64,000 nt of DNA from Flaveria trinervia (lineage: Eukaryota; Streptophyta; Magnoliopsida; Asterales; Asteraceae), in contig CM046443.1 of the NCBI GenBank assembly GCA_025506515.1, positions 95,191,294 through 95,255,293 on the forward strand, given 5' to 3'. Positions 9,478 through 22,276 of this stretch are shown here, piece by piece. Position numbers and translations under genes: made by a program. Position 1 is the stretch's first letter, and every line of letters begins with the position of its first letter. Below the pieces are notes generated by a model that saw nothing but the letters and a program-made list of their open reading frames with translations, had not been told where the DNA came from and searched no databases.

Positions 9478-12400
9478 GTATGTATCTTGTAAATAATCGT
9501 TATGCATCTGTATGTTTGATTCGGGTGCCGATAGAAGTTTCGTGTCTCTGGAATTCGAGCCTTTACTTTCTAAACCGCGTGCTAACTGGAAAGATCCTTC
9601 ACGGTCGAGGTCGCCGATGGGAAATCTATCGTCGTTGATGTTGTGATACACAATGCACTTTAAGCCTTAATGAACACGAGTTCTTCGTCGACCTATCCCT
9701 ATGCAATTGGGAAGCTTTGACGTTATCGTTGGCATGGATTGGTTAGCCAAGCACCGTGCGGAAATTCTATGTTTCGAGAAGTGTATCCGAATTCCGTTAC
9801 CGACTGGTGATACTTTGAAGGTCTTTGGGGAGAAATCATCCCAAAGACTCAAACTCATGTCATGCATCAAGCCCGTAAATGCTTGAGTAAAAATTACATG
9901 GCTTTCATGGCATATGTAGTTAATACGAAAGCCAAGGGTAAGGAGTTGAAAGACATTCCTGTTGTTCGAGACTTTCCCGAAGTTTTTCCCGAGGATCTTA
10001 AAGGGTTACCTCCCGTGTGAGAAGTTGAGTTCAAGATTGATTTAATCCCTGGTGCAAATCCTGTGGCTAAATCGCCTTATCGTCTTGCACCTTCTGAAAT
10101 GCAAGAACTCGCTAGTCAACTGCAAGAGTTGACCGATAAGGGTTTTATTCGCCCTAGTTCATCGCCGTGGGGTACACCTGTACTATTTGTGAAGAAGAAG
10201 GATGGTTCATTCGTATGTGCATCGATTACCGCGAACTCAACAAGCTTACTATCAAAAACCGATACCCTCTTCCTCGAATCGATGATCTCTTCGACCAACT
10301 TCAAGGAGCAACTCAATTCTCAAAGATCGATCTACGTTCTGGGTATCATCAACTACGTGTTCATGATGACGACATTCCAAAGACCGCTTTCCGTACTCGA
10401 TATGGACACTACGAGTTCATGGTCATGCCTTTTGGCTGACCAATGCGCCTGTTGTGTTCATGGATCTCATGAATCGAGTATGTAAACCGTATTTGGATAA
10501 GTTCGTGATCGTGTTTATTGATGACATTCTTATTTATTCCAAGACAAAAATCGATCACGAGACGCACTTGCGACAAGTACTTGGACTTTTGAAGAAGGAA
10601 ATTATACGCCAAGCTTTCCAAGTGTGAATTTTGGTTGGAGGAAGTTCAATTCTTAGGGCATGTGGTGAATAGCCAAGAATTCACGTGGATCCTGCTAAAA
10701 TTGAAGCTGTGAAGAATTGATGTGTTCCCACAACTCCAACCGAGGTTCGTTCTTTTCTGGGTTTAGCGGGATATTATCGTAGGTTCATAGCTAATTTCTC
10801 GAAGATTGCTAAACCGTTAACGGCATTAACCCAAAAGAATCGACCTTTTGAATGGGGACTCGAGCAAGAAGAGGCTTTCGAGACATTGAAACGCAAGTTG
10901 TGTAACGCTCCTATTCTCACACTTCCCGATGGAAACGACGACTTTACCGTATATTGCGATGCTTCAAATCAAGGTCTTGGTTGTGTTCTCATGCAACGAG
11001 GCAAAGTTATAGCATACACGTCGAGGCAATTGAAGGTTCATGAAGTGAACTACACAACTCATGATCTTGAACTTGGTGCTGTGGTTTTCGCATTGAAGAT
11101 TTGGCGACACTATTTATATGGGACAATGCATAGTCTACACCGATCATAAGAGTCTCCAACACGTGTTCAATCAAAAGGATCTCAACATGAGACAAAGACG
11201 TTGGATTGAGTTGATTAGCGATTACGACTGCGACATTCGCTATCACCCTGGAAAGGCGAATGTTGTAGCCGACGCGCTAAGTCGCAAGGTCCACAACCAG
11301 ATTGTTCGCTTCAAGAAATTCGAGATCGAAGGCAATGGTTTGATACACTAGGAGAATTTGATACCGAGATTCATGTGGATGTCAACGAGGCTACTATCAT
11401 GCTTAAAAACATAAGGATCGATAGTGACCTCGAGTTATGCATTCGCGAGGCTCAACAAGCGGCACTAACCGACGAAGGGAAAGATGAAGATTTGATGTCT
11501 AACGTTCGGTCACAATTGGAGACAAAACCGAACGGCATGTGGTACTTCTTGAATCGACTTTGGATCCCGAATCGTGACAACCTTCAGCACTTGTATGAAC
11601 GAAGCTCATCAAACCGATATTCTGTTCATCCTGGCTCCGATAAGATGTACATGGACCTGCGTGGTCAATATTGGTGGCCTGGAATGAAGAAAGATATCGC
11701 GACTTATGTTTCCAAGTGTCTCACGTGTGCAAGGGTCAAAGCCGAACATCAACGACCAAGTGTTTACTTGAGCAACCTGAAATATATGTGGAAATGGGAG
11801 CATATATCCATGATTTTGTAACCAAGTTACCTCGTACACCTCGTGGTCATGATAGCATATGGGTCATTGTTGACCGTTTGACCAAGACGGCACATTTCAT
11901 ACCCATACGAGATACGTACAAGGTTTCAAGGTTGGCTCGAATCTATGTTGACGAAATTGTGAGTCGTCATGGCGTGCCGTTGCACATTATTTCCGATCGA
12001 GATGCTCGTTTCACTTCGCACTTTTGGTCTTCGATGCAAGAACTCTTGGGTACTCAATTGGATTTAAGTACGGCTTACCATCCTCAAACCGATGGTCAAA
12101 CCGAATGAACAATCCAAACCCTCGAGGATTTACTGCGTCTTTGTGTCCTTGATTTTGGTGGTGATTGGGATACGCATTTACCGCTCGCGGAATTTTCGTA
12201 TAACAATAGTTATCACTCAAGTATCAAAATGGCACCATTTGAGGCTTTGTATGGTCGTAAATACCGATCATCGATCTGCTGGACCGACGTTGGTGAAAAT
12301 TTCATCACTGGTCCTGAACTTATACAAGAAACGACCAATAAAGTCTCCACAATCCGCAAGAACCTTGAAGTGGCAAGAAGTCGACAAAAGAGTTACGCTG

Positions 12401-12851
12401 ATAAGCGTCGTAAGCCATTGGAGTTCCAAGTTGGCGACATGGTTTTTCTTAAAGTTTCAATGTGGAAAGGTGTTGTTCGCTTTGGAAAGAAGGGTAAACT
12501 AGCTCCAAGATTTGTAGGACCTTTCAAAATCTCGAAAAGGATTGGGAAAGTGGCTTATAAACTGGAACTACCTTCCGACCTTAGTGGAGTTCATCCTATA
12601 TTCCATGTCTCAAATTTGAGAAAGTGTTTGGCCGACGAGAGTCTGCATGTTCCATTGGAAGACATCCAGGTCGACGAGTCATTGCACTTTGTTGAGAAAC
12701 CTTTGTTAAGATTATGGACCGCATTATGAAGAAAACAAGAACTACAACTACTCCAATCGTCAAGGTTCGTTGGGAGAATAAGTGTGGAGCTGAGTTTACT
12801 TGGGAGCGTGAGGACCACATGAAGGAAAAATACCCGCATTTGTTCGCCTAA
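9478..12851 (+). pseudogene. Tekay-1 pol (protease, RT, RNase H, integrase, chromodomain-like tail)
   Basis: Protease: the DSGADRSF-type site near 9520 is frameshifted; FDVIVGMDWLAKHRAEI follows at 9719. RT: KSPYRLAPSEMQEL at 10069, CIDYREL near 10220, IDDILIYSK near 10515. RNase H: YCDASNQGLGCVLMQRGKVI near 10950, then TDHKSLQHVF at 11140. Integrase: VHPGSDKM and CLTCARVKAEHQRPS (HHCC zinc region), WVIVDRLTKTAHF, SDRDARFTSHFW and YHPQTDGQTE (D,D,E core). The C-terminal tail ends at TAA 12849-12851. Breaks include a frameshift near 9513, TGA at 10018, frameshifts near 10213, 10435, 10600, 10675 and 11120, TAG at 11349, a frameshift near 11790, TGA at 12106 and a frameshift near 12700. Pol is inactive. 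Confidence 0.88.
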
Positions 12852-12882
12852 TTCATTCTTAATTTCGAGACGAAATTCTTTT

Positions 12883-12895
12883 AAGTAGGGGAGAC
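12883..12895 (+). other. Tekay-1 polypurine tract
   Basis: AAGTAGGGGAGAC directly before the 3' LTR. It is the expected priming site for plus-strand DNA synthesis. Confidence 0.75.
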
Positions 12896-15316
12896 TGTAA
12901 CATCTTGAATTTTTTTTCGTTAAATTAAATGTTGGCATCGTTAAATTCTTGTAAGGGCTATTGTTTGGCATATACGAAACTTAAGGGTTACTTATGGATT
13001 TGTCGTAATTTCCTCTAAATTGGAATTTAATAATGATAATTATATCATATTAAATAAATAACTATGCTAATAATAATAATAATAATAGTAATAATAACCT
13101 TAAGGATGTTAATAAATTAGAATAAATTATTCAAAATGGTTGGAACTTAAAGTACATAAAGTTTAGGGGTATATTTGCCAATTCATGAACTTTAACATTT
13201 AAGTTTGGACATAAAATAATAAGAACAAAACTGCAGGGGCTAATTGTGTAATTAACTAAAACCCAAAACTTTTTTTTTCCTTCCTCTCGTAATTCCGGTG
13301 GTGCTCTCCGGCCACCTCCGGCCGACCTCCGGCGAGGCCTCAAAACTCGTTAATCCTTCGAATTAATTAACCCAAACCGTTGCAATCGATTCGCGAAACT
13401 GATTCGAACATGGTTATGAGCTTTAATTGGGTTCGAATGGCGGTTATGAGGTCGATTAGTGTCGAGTAACCGTCGCCAATTTCAATCCAATCGTTAAACA
13501 ATTGAACACTAATAATAACCCAATCGATTGAACTTAAACGATCATCTAACTATACCGAAACTGTTGCAAGACTTAATTTTATCTGAAACACACACGAATA
13601 CCTCGTTGATTCTCTCTATCACTGCGATCTGCAACCTATTCGAAGGCCCTTTTCCGAGCTCTTTTAACTACAATTGGGAGAGGGTTTTCAATCATAAACA
13701 CCTTCCGAAGCTTCACACAAAATTAATTTAGTTATTATCACCATTCTCATACTAAATCAATTCGAGTGCGGGTAGCGACTATAGCATCATCTTCCTCACA
13801 TCGTTCATCTTCAATCCTTTATCAAAACGGGTAATTAGGCACATCATTGTGTTCATATTTACAAGGGGAATCAAAGCCCCATGTTTGTATCCATTAACAC
13901 AATCGATTTTGCTTTCAATTTGTGGTCCAATCGATTTTGGGTTCTAAGGAATGGGGGAAATCTATTACTTTGTGTTTAAAAGAATTTCAAACCAAGTTAA
14001 ACCGCGGCTCGAGCCTTGGTTCACTGGTTAAGACAATGCATTGTTAAGCATGAGGTCCCGGGTTCGAACCCGGGCAACCTCACATTTACTTTTTGGGGGT
14101 TTTCAGCCTTCAAAAATTATATAAAATTTTTGATAAATTACTAAAAGTAATTTTATAAACTTACTTTTTTTTTAATCACTCTAATAAATCTCTGTAAAGT
14201 TATTTTTTTAATATTTTGTAAAACAAGGATTATATTTGGTTAATAATACAAAGAAAACTTTAAATAATGGGTTAAATCATAAAAAAAATTATTATTATTG
14301 GTTCACATTTTATTGTTTAAAAATTTTAATTTTTACAAGATAAGATATAAAAGGTTACCTACACTTTATAATTTGTTTGTTAACCATATTCAACGATTCA
14401 AAGTTTATGTCTCCATTATTAAAACAATGTAATTCTTTTTCTTAAATATATTTATCAAGGAATCCCAAGCTTTCCCTTGAAACCCTAAATTATGTTTAAA
14501 CGTTAATCTAAAATTTAAATCTTATAAATACATATATTAGGTGCATTGTGAAGGACTACGCTGAATCGACGCTTTTGATTATTTTCTTATTAATCATCCA
14601 ATAAATACTTTTGATCATGTGAGTATTCTATACCCCTTTTTCCTATTTTCACACTTTGGGTTGAAACATGTTAACTTATACTATTGCACTTGTAAACTTA
14701 TTTGAGACTTGTAAACCTATGGCAATTCATCTTGTAAAGTTGTGGTTAGTTGAACTTTCGTGGTTACCATGTTATTGCGTTATATGTACAATAATTAACT
14801 ATTGCTAGCCCAGCGAAGTCATAGATCTATGGCAAGACAAGCCTTCTTTGGTTGATCCAAGTACACTTAGCTGATCGTAATCTTGTGAACGTTTGAGACT
14901 TGTAAAACTTTGTCGAGGTTTGATTGTTGTATTGTTCATAACATCCCTAATCACTTTATTCACTAACTTATGACTTGAATTGCTATCTTTTATATAATCT
15001 ATGTATTTAAAACTATGGAATACTCACCAACATTGTTGTTGACCCTTTTATTTTTAACATGTTTCAGGAAACGCCCAAGTTTAATATCTACTCTTTGAAG
15101 CTTGCACATCTAGGAATGGACCTAGATAAATGAATGAAATAAGAATGACTTGTTATCTTTTACGATATGGTTTTGTTTCTTTAGGACTTAAGTTTGTAAT
15201 GATACAATTAAACTTTATGATTAAATTATATTTGGGTTAATAATGGCGTTATGTGGCTGTGAACGATCTTAACTCTCACTCCTCGACGTTTCCGCCGTCA
15301 AGGTTGGGGTGTGACA
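12896..15316 (+). repeat. 3' LTR of Tekay-1
   Basis: 2,421 bases, same ends as the 5' copy and collinear with it. It contains the second tRNA-like module and the shared LTR blocks at 14656-14676 and 14795-14833. Followed by ACAAA, after which Athila gag resumes. Confidence 0.95.
14011..14082 (+). other. tRNA-like module in Tekay-1 3' LTR
   Basis: 72 bases, the length of a tRNA body without CCA. It is identical to the 5' copy apart from one extra T in the D-loop-like segment (GGTTAAGAC). In this copy a D-arm can pair by three bases (GTT/GAC with one G-T), the anticodon-like arm by four, and the T-arm by four of five around TTCGAAC. A TTTTT run follows at about 14090. The anticodon-like loop reads ATTGTTAA, 8 bases, so it is not canonical. 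Confidence 0.7.
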
Positions 15317-15321
15317 ACAAA

Positions 15322-16879
15322 GGGGAGGTAACAGGTTCGTGGAGGAAGAGGATAGATTTGATAGGCTGAGTATCCGTACTTGGGATGATGACATAGATGG
15401 ACGAAGTGATGGGTATGAAGAGGAATATGCTAAAGATGAGGTGCAACACAATGAACCCAATAACAATCCAAGTCAGTATAGACAGAATGAACAACCAAGG
15501 CAGCAATGGCAGAATCTGGGCCGAGGTCAAGGTCGAAGGCAAGATTTCCCTCGGGCAAATCGAAACCTCGGGCTTCAACCACACCCAGCTATAGTTCAAG
15601 GGGTTGATATCCATTTCTCCCCACCATAACTGGAGCTGCATCTAGATCCAACAGTTTGGCTATTTTTCCAGAGTTTCATGGAGTATCCAAGGAAGAACCT
15701 TATCTGCACCTTAATGAGTTTAGTGCCATCTGTGAAACCATTGGGGCTCAAGGTTTCACACCAGAGGAAGTGATGTTGGTTCTATTCCAGTTTACATTGA
15801 AAGGAAATGCGAAGAAGTGGTTCCATTCACTACCTGCTGCCAGCATTTACACTTGGGAGCAAATGCAGCAGGCTTTCTTAGAGGAATACTATACACCACA
15901 TAAGACAAGTGAGGCCAGGACTGCCATTCGTACCTTCAGTCAACAACAAGATAAGCCATTTCATAAGGCCTGGACAAGGTTCAAGGAGTTATTGAGAACT
16001 TTTCCATATCACGACATTCCCCAATAGGAATTGATTTCTTCCTTTATGATGGGTTATCTGCTGAAGATGTGAGAGATGTGAATTCAACAAGTGCATGAAC
16101 TTTCATTACTAATATTGAGGATGATGACTGGGAGCTACTGGAACAGATGAGTATACACTCAAAAAGACAAGCTCAGTCTCGTAGGAGATCAAGGAATGTG
16201 GTTGATGATATGGATAGACAAGCTTCTAGGTTGGGTCAGTTAGCAGGTAAGGCTACAGTAAAGGCTATAATTTTGCTATATGTCAGGGATGTGGTGAAGC
16301 TGGACACACTGCCAGAGATTGTCCAGAGTTTGATGAGGGGTTGGAAGAAGTGAATTATGTACAGGGTGATAGGCGACCATACAACAACAACACCAATAAT
16401 AACACCTATCACCCCGGTTTGAGAAATCACCCAAACCTCAGATATGGTAACCCAGATAACCAATTGAACCCAAACGTTCAAGGTAATTCACATCCACAAT
16501 ATCAAAACAGGTCAATGGGTCAAAGGGGTCAATACAATCAAGGGAATTATAACAGGGGTGGTCAGAGGAACTACTAGAATAATCAAGACCAGGGTGGACC
16601 GGTAGGAAATGCAGAGCCATCAAATAGGGAACTTTTGGAATTTATGAAGGAGATGAAAAAATCTAATAAAGTGAGAGACAAGAGTGTTGAGGCTTTATCC
16701 AAGCAAGTGGGGCAATTGGCTGAAGAAGTTTCCATTTGAAGAAAGCTCCAGGGAAACTTCCTAGTGATACTCAAAGGAACCCCGACCACAGTTCATCTAA
16801 TGTAGGACCCTCAAGTAGCAGACATCCTTTAGTTAGCCAGGTAAGCATTCTTCGCTCAGGTAAGATTTATGATAATAAA
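15322..16879 (+). pseudogene. Athila gag, main part (right of Tekay-1)
   Basis: Continues the frame broken at 6048. FVEEEDRFDRLSIRTWDDD is followed by an Asn/Gln/Arg-rich linker. The Retrotrans_gag domain begins near 15656, with FPEFHGVSKEEPYLHLNEF and WFHSLPAASIYTWEQMQQAF at 15821 and WTRFKELLRTFPYHDIP at 15970. A zinc knuckle CQGCGEAGHTARDC sits near 16285, then an Asn/Gly/Gln-rich tail and SILRSGKIYDNKVE at 16840. Breaks: a frameshift near 15630, TAG at 16025-16027 in place of a conserved Trp, a stop near 16099, a frameshift before the knuckle, TAG near 16575 and TGA near 16736. Gag would form the particle shell; this copy cannot. Confidence 0.85.
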
Positions 16880-16996
16880 GTTGAACCACACTTTCCACAT
16901 ATTCCCTGTGGATCGACCCGACTTACCCTAGCTATCTTAGGTGAGTTTGGACCGTTATAAATTATTTTTGATTAGGCTTGACAAACCGATATCAAA
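16880..16996 (+). repeat. Internal copy of the Athila LTR 3' end (U5) and first PBS-side bases
   Basis: 117 bases nearly identical to 5431-5547, starting GTTGAACCACACTTTCCACA and ending at GATATCA plus two A. The end coincides with the LTR/PBS boundary. It lies between gag and pol in the same orientation as the LTRs, and the rest of the LTR is absent. Confidence 0.88.
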
Positions 16997-19900
16997 TTGA
17001 GGATGAGGATGAGGATGAGGATAGCGATTGTGAGATTGAACTTGTCACACCTAAATCACCCAAGGCATGATGAGATGTGGGAAGTTTTTCAACAAGTAAA
17101 AGTCGACATTCCACTGTTAGAGGTAATCAATCAAGTGCCTGCGTATGCAAAGTATTTAAAAGATTTGTGCACTCAAAAGAGAGATGTTAAAATACCTAAG
17201 AAAATTGAAGTGTCTAATCATGTGAGTGCTATACTAGCCAACAACCTGTTCCACCCAAGCTTCCAGATCCAGGAAAGCCGGTGGTATCTATTCAAGTGGG
17301 TGATTTTCACATATCACGGGCTTTGTTAGATCTGGGGCCTAGTGTGAGCATTCTCCCAGGCAGTTTATATGATCAATATGATTTTGGTCCGTTGCATAAA
17401 GCTCACACCACCGTGGTGCTAGCTGACAGGACACCCCGACTGCCCAGGGGAATGATCTTTGATGTTATCGTCAGGGTGGAAGATTTTTACTACCCGGTTG
17501 ATTTCTTAGTTCTTGATTATGTGTTGGGAGATTCAAATGACCAACAAACAGTCATACTGGGTCATCCATTTTTGGCCACTTCCAACTTATTAATCAATTG
17601 TAAAACCGGGGTAGTTGATATGACTTTTGGAGATCGAAGGCAACTAATAAATTCTTTTTCCCATACATCTAATCCTCTGATTCATAGTGAATGCTCTTCA
17701 GTGGACACTATTGACAGGTGTGGTCTTCATGTCAATGAGGACAACACCATAGAGGCATGTGTTTATTATGACAGGGATGAGGTGGAACTAAGCAATGAAA
17801 TGGAGAAGGTTGAGAAAAAGCAGGAGGTGATGGCAGTCAAGGAAGATAGACCTACTTGGACCCATCAAGTGGAAAGTCTACTTGAGCATATCGACACAAA
17901 GCTACAACCATCACTAACATCGCCTCATACATTGAAATTGAAAGAGCTGCCAAAGCACTTGAAGTATGCGTATGTGGGAGACAACAACACCCTTCCGGTA
18001 ATTTTTGCTTCCAACTTATTTGAAGAACACGAGAAAGCTTTGATGGAGGTGCTAGTAAAGCATCAGGCTGTGATAGGATGGACCATTGCAGATTTGAGAG
18101 GAATTAGCCCATCCATTGTCATGCACAAGATCATCACCGGAGAGGGAGCAAAACCAGCTCCAGATGCTCAAAGGAGATTGAACCCGAATATGAGGGAGGT
18201 GGTGAAGAAAGAGGTACTGAAATGGCTGGATGCAGGTATTATCTTTCCTATCTCTGATAGTGAAAGGGTCGACTCAGACAGTACCAAAAAAGGCAGGCAT
18301 TCAGATCGTTCAAGGCGCAGATGGTACAGAGGTCGCCACCCGGCCGGTAACCAGGTGGCGAATTTGTATTGATTATAGGAAATTAAATGCTGCAACTTCT
18401 AAGGACCATTTTCCATTACCTTTTATTGATCAAATTGTTGAAAAATTAGCGGGTCAACAATATTACTGTTTTCTGGATGGGTATCTAGGTTACAATCAAA
18501 TAGCAATTCATCCGGATGATCAACATAAGACAACATTCACTTGTCCGTATGGTACTTTTGCATTTAGGCAAATGCCATTTGGCTTGTGCAATGCCCCCGC
18601 CACCTTTTAGAGGTGCATGATGAGTATCTTTTCAGATATGGTGGGGGATTCTATTGAGATCTTCATGGATGACTTTTCTATATTTTCAACATCTTTTGAA
18701 TCATGTTTAAATCAATTACAAAAAGTTTTGAAAAGATGTGTTGACTCGAATCTGATCCTTGGTTGGGAAAAGAGCCACTTCATGGTTCAAGAAGGTATCA
18801 TGTTAGGACACATTATCTCAAGCAGGAGGATATAGGTTGATAAGGCGAAAGTGCAAGTCATATACACTCTACCACCACCAACAAACATTAAAGGGATTAG
18901 GTCATTTCTAGGACATGCGGGCTTTTACAGGCGTTTATAAAAAAAATCAGTGTCATAACAAAACCTTTGTGTAACTTACTTCTAAAAGATGTACCTTTTA
19001 ACTTTGATGATGAGTGTTTGAAAGCATTTAACATTTTAAAAGAAAAGTTGGTGGAGGCCCCAATTTTGCAATCACCGGATTGGTCACTTCCTTTCGAAAT
19101 CATGTATGACGCCAATGATTTTGCTATTGGGGCTGTACTGGGTCAACGAGTGGATAAGAAACCGGTAGCTATCTATTATGCAAGTAAAACTCTTTCTGAT
19201 GCTCAATTGAATTACACAACCACAGAAAAAGAGTTACTTGTTGTTGTTTATGCATTAGATAAGTTTCAATCTTATATTTGGGGCGGTAAGATTATTGTTT
19301 ACTCTGACCATTCTGCTATTAGGTATTTGATGGATAAGAAGGATGCTAAACCCCGATTGATCAGATGGATATTGTTATTGTAGGAGTTTGATTTAGAAAT
19401 AAGGGATAAGAAGGGAAAGGAAAATGTAGTAGCCGACCACCTGTCGAGAATCATCCATAATTTGGATGAGCATAACCTAGAAATCAATGAAACCTTCCCT
19501 GATGAGCATTTACTGTTTGTTTCTACATCTACTGATTCATGGTATGTTGACTTGGTCAATTATTGTGTTGCAGGTGCAATTCCCGAACATTGGTCAAAGT
19601 CAAAGAATGAACATTTTGTGTCACGAGCAAAACAATACTTTTGGGAAGATCCAATTTGTTCAAGATAGGGGTTGACCAACTGGTCAGACGATGTGTTTCG
19701 GATTCAGAGATACATGATGTTTGTTGCCAGAAAATAGGGCATCGAGTGTTACAATGCGGGGTATTTTGGCCTACTATTTTTAAGGATGCCTTGAGTTTGC
19801 AAAAACATGTACAAATTTTCAAAAGATGGGTAGTATCACAAAACGAAATGAGATGCCGATGCAACCAATCCTAGTGATCGACATCTTTGATGTTCGGGGG

Positions 19901-20805
19901 ATTGATTTCATGGGACCATTCCCTAACTCGTTTGGAAATTTATACATCTTATTAGCGTTGATTATGTGTCAAAGTGGGTCGAAGCCATTGCCACAAAGAC
20001 CAATGACCATAGTGTCGTGTGCAAATTTGTTTAATCTAACATTTTCAGTCGATATGGGGTACCCCGTGTGATCATAAGTGATGGGGGATCACATTTCAAA
20101 AATTTTAATTTTGGTAAATTGCTTAGGAGATATGGTGTTGATCATCGGATTGCAACACCTTATCATCCACAAACAAGTGGCCAAGTAGAGGTGTCAAATC
20201 GACAAATCAAGGAAATCTTACAAAAGACGATACGACCTGACCGCAAGGATTGGTCTAACAAGTTGAATGACGCCTTGTGGGCATATCATATGGCTTACAA
20301 AACACGATTGGCACCACCCCTTACCGGTTGGTTTATGGGAAGGGCTTCCACTTGCCTTTAGAATTAGCTTATCGTGCATTATGGGCCATTAAGGAAGCCA
20401 ACTTTGATATAACACTGCAGGTAAACAGCAGTTGTTAAGTTTAACGGAGTTAGAAGAACTACGAGAGGAAGCTTATGAAAATGCCACAATTTATAAAGAC
20501 AAGATAAAACGGGTGCATGATGCAAGAATCTGACTAAAAGACTTTCAAGTGGGGAGCTGGGTCTGGTTGTTAACTCTTGTTTGAAACTATTCCCGGGTAA
20601 ATTAAAGAGCAAATGGACAGGGCCATACAAAATCACAAGAATAGGGAATTCGGGAGACATCAAGATCGAGGATTTTGATGATCACATGCGACAAATAGTA
20701 ATGGTCATCGCTTAAAACCATACTTAAGACCTAATGATCTGAATGGACCGGAAAAGCAAACTAATGATCTTATGTCCGTTAGCATCCGGGTTTCTCACCC
20801 ACTCT
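16997..20805 (+). pseudogene. Athila pol (protease, RT, RNase H, integrase)
   Basis: An acidic run (EDEDEDSD) and a conserved linker (AYAKYLKDLCTQKRDVKI) precede the protease. Protease: ALLDLGPSVSILPGSLYDQY at 17323 and VILGHPFLATSNLLI near 17553; the DLG triad replaces DTG/DSG, as usual in Athila. RT: ICIDYRKLNAATSKDHFPLP near 18360, FRQMPFGLCNAPATF at 18565, FMDDFSIF at 18663. RNase H: YDANDFAIGAVLGQ near 19105. Integrase: DFMGPFPNSFGN near 19906, IISDGGSHFKN at 20069, ATPYHPQTSGQVEVSNRQIK at 20153. The end is frameshifted near GHRLKPYLRPND at about 20708. Breaks include a frameshift at about 18275, TAG at 18608 and 18833, a frameshift near 18940, TAG at 19381 and several frameshifts in integrase. 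Confidence 0.9.
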
Positions 20806-22276
20806 AGAATTGAGGTAACAAAAAGTCAAGCTATATACTTTTCAATGTAGCGCTTCCGGGAGGCAACCCGTGTTTGTGAGTTTCGTTATCTTTGTTTTTT
20901 CTTCCTTAGTTTGTTCATATTTTGTTGGTTTTATTTTATTTTGTTTTGTTTAAACACTTTGTAGATCCAATAGCCCCACTCGACCATGTACGTTCATGTT
21001 TAAATTGTGAGTTAAGGACAACTCGATTCAAAAGTTGGGGGTGGGGGTTCAAAACGGATTTGTTCTAGTTGGTTATTTTTATTTTTATTTTACATTGGGT
21101 AAAAAAATAAAAAATAAAAAAATAAAAAAATAAAAGATAAAAATAAAAATAAAAATAAAAATTGAAATGAGCACCACCGTAGGTCCCCGATCCACCGTAA
21201 CTTACGGTGGAAATGACACCGAATTGCAAAATGAGCCCACTGTGACTTACGGTGGGCGGGCACCTTACGGTGGCTAAGTTTCAGAAAAACATAACTAGCC
21301 CACCGTGACTTACGGTGGGCACAAGTCCTACGACGGTAAAAAGAAAAAAAGGTTTTACAAAAGGGAAACTAGGAGGGGGTGTTATGCATAACTATCTAAC
21401 TTGTTTTCTCTTAAAACATCAATTCACATCAAATCAAAATTCAATTTTTTTTCAATTGTTTTCATCTTCTTCACCAAATTCTCTCAAGAACACCCACTCA
21501 CCCCAAACCATAACTTTCTCGATTCTTAACCGAATCAAGCGGTTCTTGAGTCTAAATTGAACTTTTCGAGAGGAACAAGAATCCAAGGTTAGTTTCTTCG
21601 AATCTTAACTTGTTTTTGTAGATCTGCACTTGGGTCACGAACCCTAAATTTTAAATTGTGAAGTTTTCACTTCCGGGTTGATTTTCTTGGTATTAAAGTT
21701 CATACTAACCTCCTCAAATCACCAAAGTATGATTTTTCTCACCACATTGTAAGGATGAATGAAGTGTTAACCTTTGTTAAGTGGTTCACATGAGTGTTAT
21801 TATGTTGGTTGAGTTATGCATGATGAAAGTAACTATTTCTCGTATGAACGGATTTGCAAGGGGTATATACCATGTTTGAGGCAATGGTGCTCATCAAACA
21901 TGCAACTCAACCTCTGTTAGCTATTAAGGTTATGATGGAATTACATTGATGGTTGATGTTGGCCTATGTTGTTAAATACCATAGGTTACTTTAGTGGTGG
22001 TCATTCAACATGTAATTCCCCAGATAGTGGTATGTAAGAGTAAAATGGTTCAGTTGTTATTCAGAAGCTAATATGATGAAAATAGTATGACATTATATTA
22101 GTGTGAAGGCTTGATGCGTAATTCAACAACCACATTAAGTGTAACCACCACTAGAAGGTCGGGGGACCAATGGCATGCAATGAAGCAAGTGTGGGGATGT
22201 GGTTATTCCACACTTGTTTCGTTAATTATATGGGTTGCTTTGATACTTTTGTTTGTTTATGGTTTCATGTGTGTAG
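20806..22276 (+). other. Athila pol-ORF3 spacer
   Basis: Non-coding. It starts with a G-rich AAGTTGGGGGTGGGGG tract at about 21033, then an A-rich tract of AAAAAT repeats (about 21090-21165) and a hairpin cluster at 21192-21320. A long untranslated-looking segment leads to the third gene. AAGTGTGG (22188) and CCACACTT (22208) can pair as a stem around a PPT-like motif. Confidence 0.65.
21192..21320. repeat. Three near-perfect hairpins of the ACTTACGGTGG family
   Basis: CCACCGTAACTTACGGTGG (21192-21210) is two 9-base arms around one C. At 21235-21257 and 21298-21320 GCCCAC(T/C)GT and ACGGTGGGC pair around GACTT; the last is perfect. Partial copies flank them (21174-21184, 21262-21273). Related ACTTACGG and CCTACGG motifs occur in both Athila LTRs. 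Confidence 0.85.

Larger units (their letters stand above)
6049..15316 (+). mobile_element. Tekay-1: chromovirus-like Ty3/gypsy element inside Athila gag
   Basis: Two nearly identical LTRs of about 2.4 kb (6049-8480 and 12896-15316), TGTAACATC...GTGTGACA, flanked by TSD ACAAA (6044-6048 and 15317-15321). The internal part has a PBS for initiator tRNA-Met, a truncated gag with zinc knuckles, pol in gypsy order, and a C-terminus ending TWEREDHMKEKYPHLF, as in the chromovirus Tekay/Del group. The lineage name is an inference from family resemblance. High LTR identity makes it one of the younger insertions, yet pol carries many stops and frameshifts. An already defective copy mobilised in trans, or decay after insertion, would both fit. 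Confidence 0.92.

Noticed and set aside
16880..16996. U5 fragment as a nested solo LTR
   Set aside because: Only the last ~117 bases are present, with no LTR start and no target duplication.
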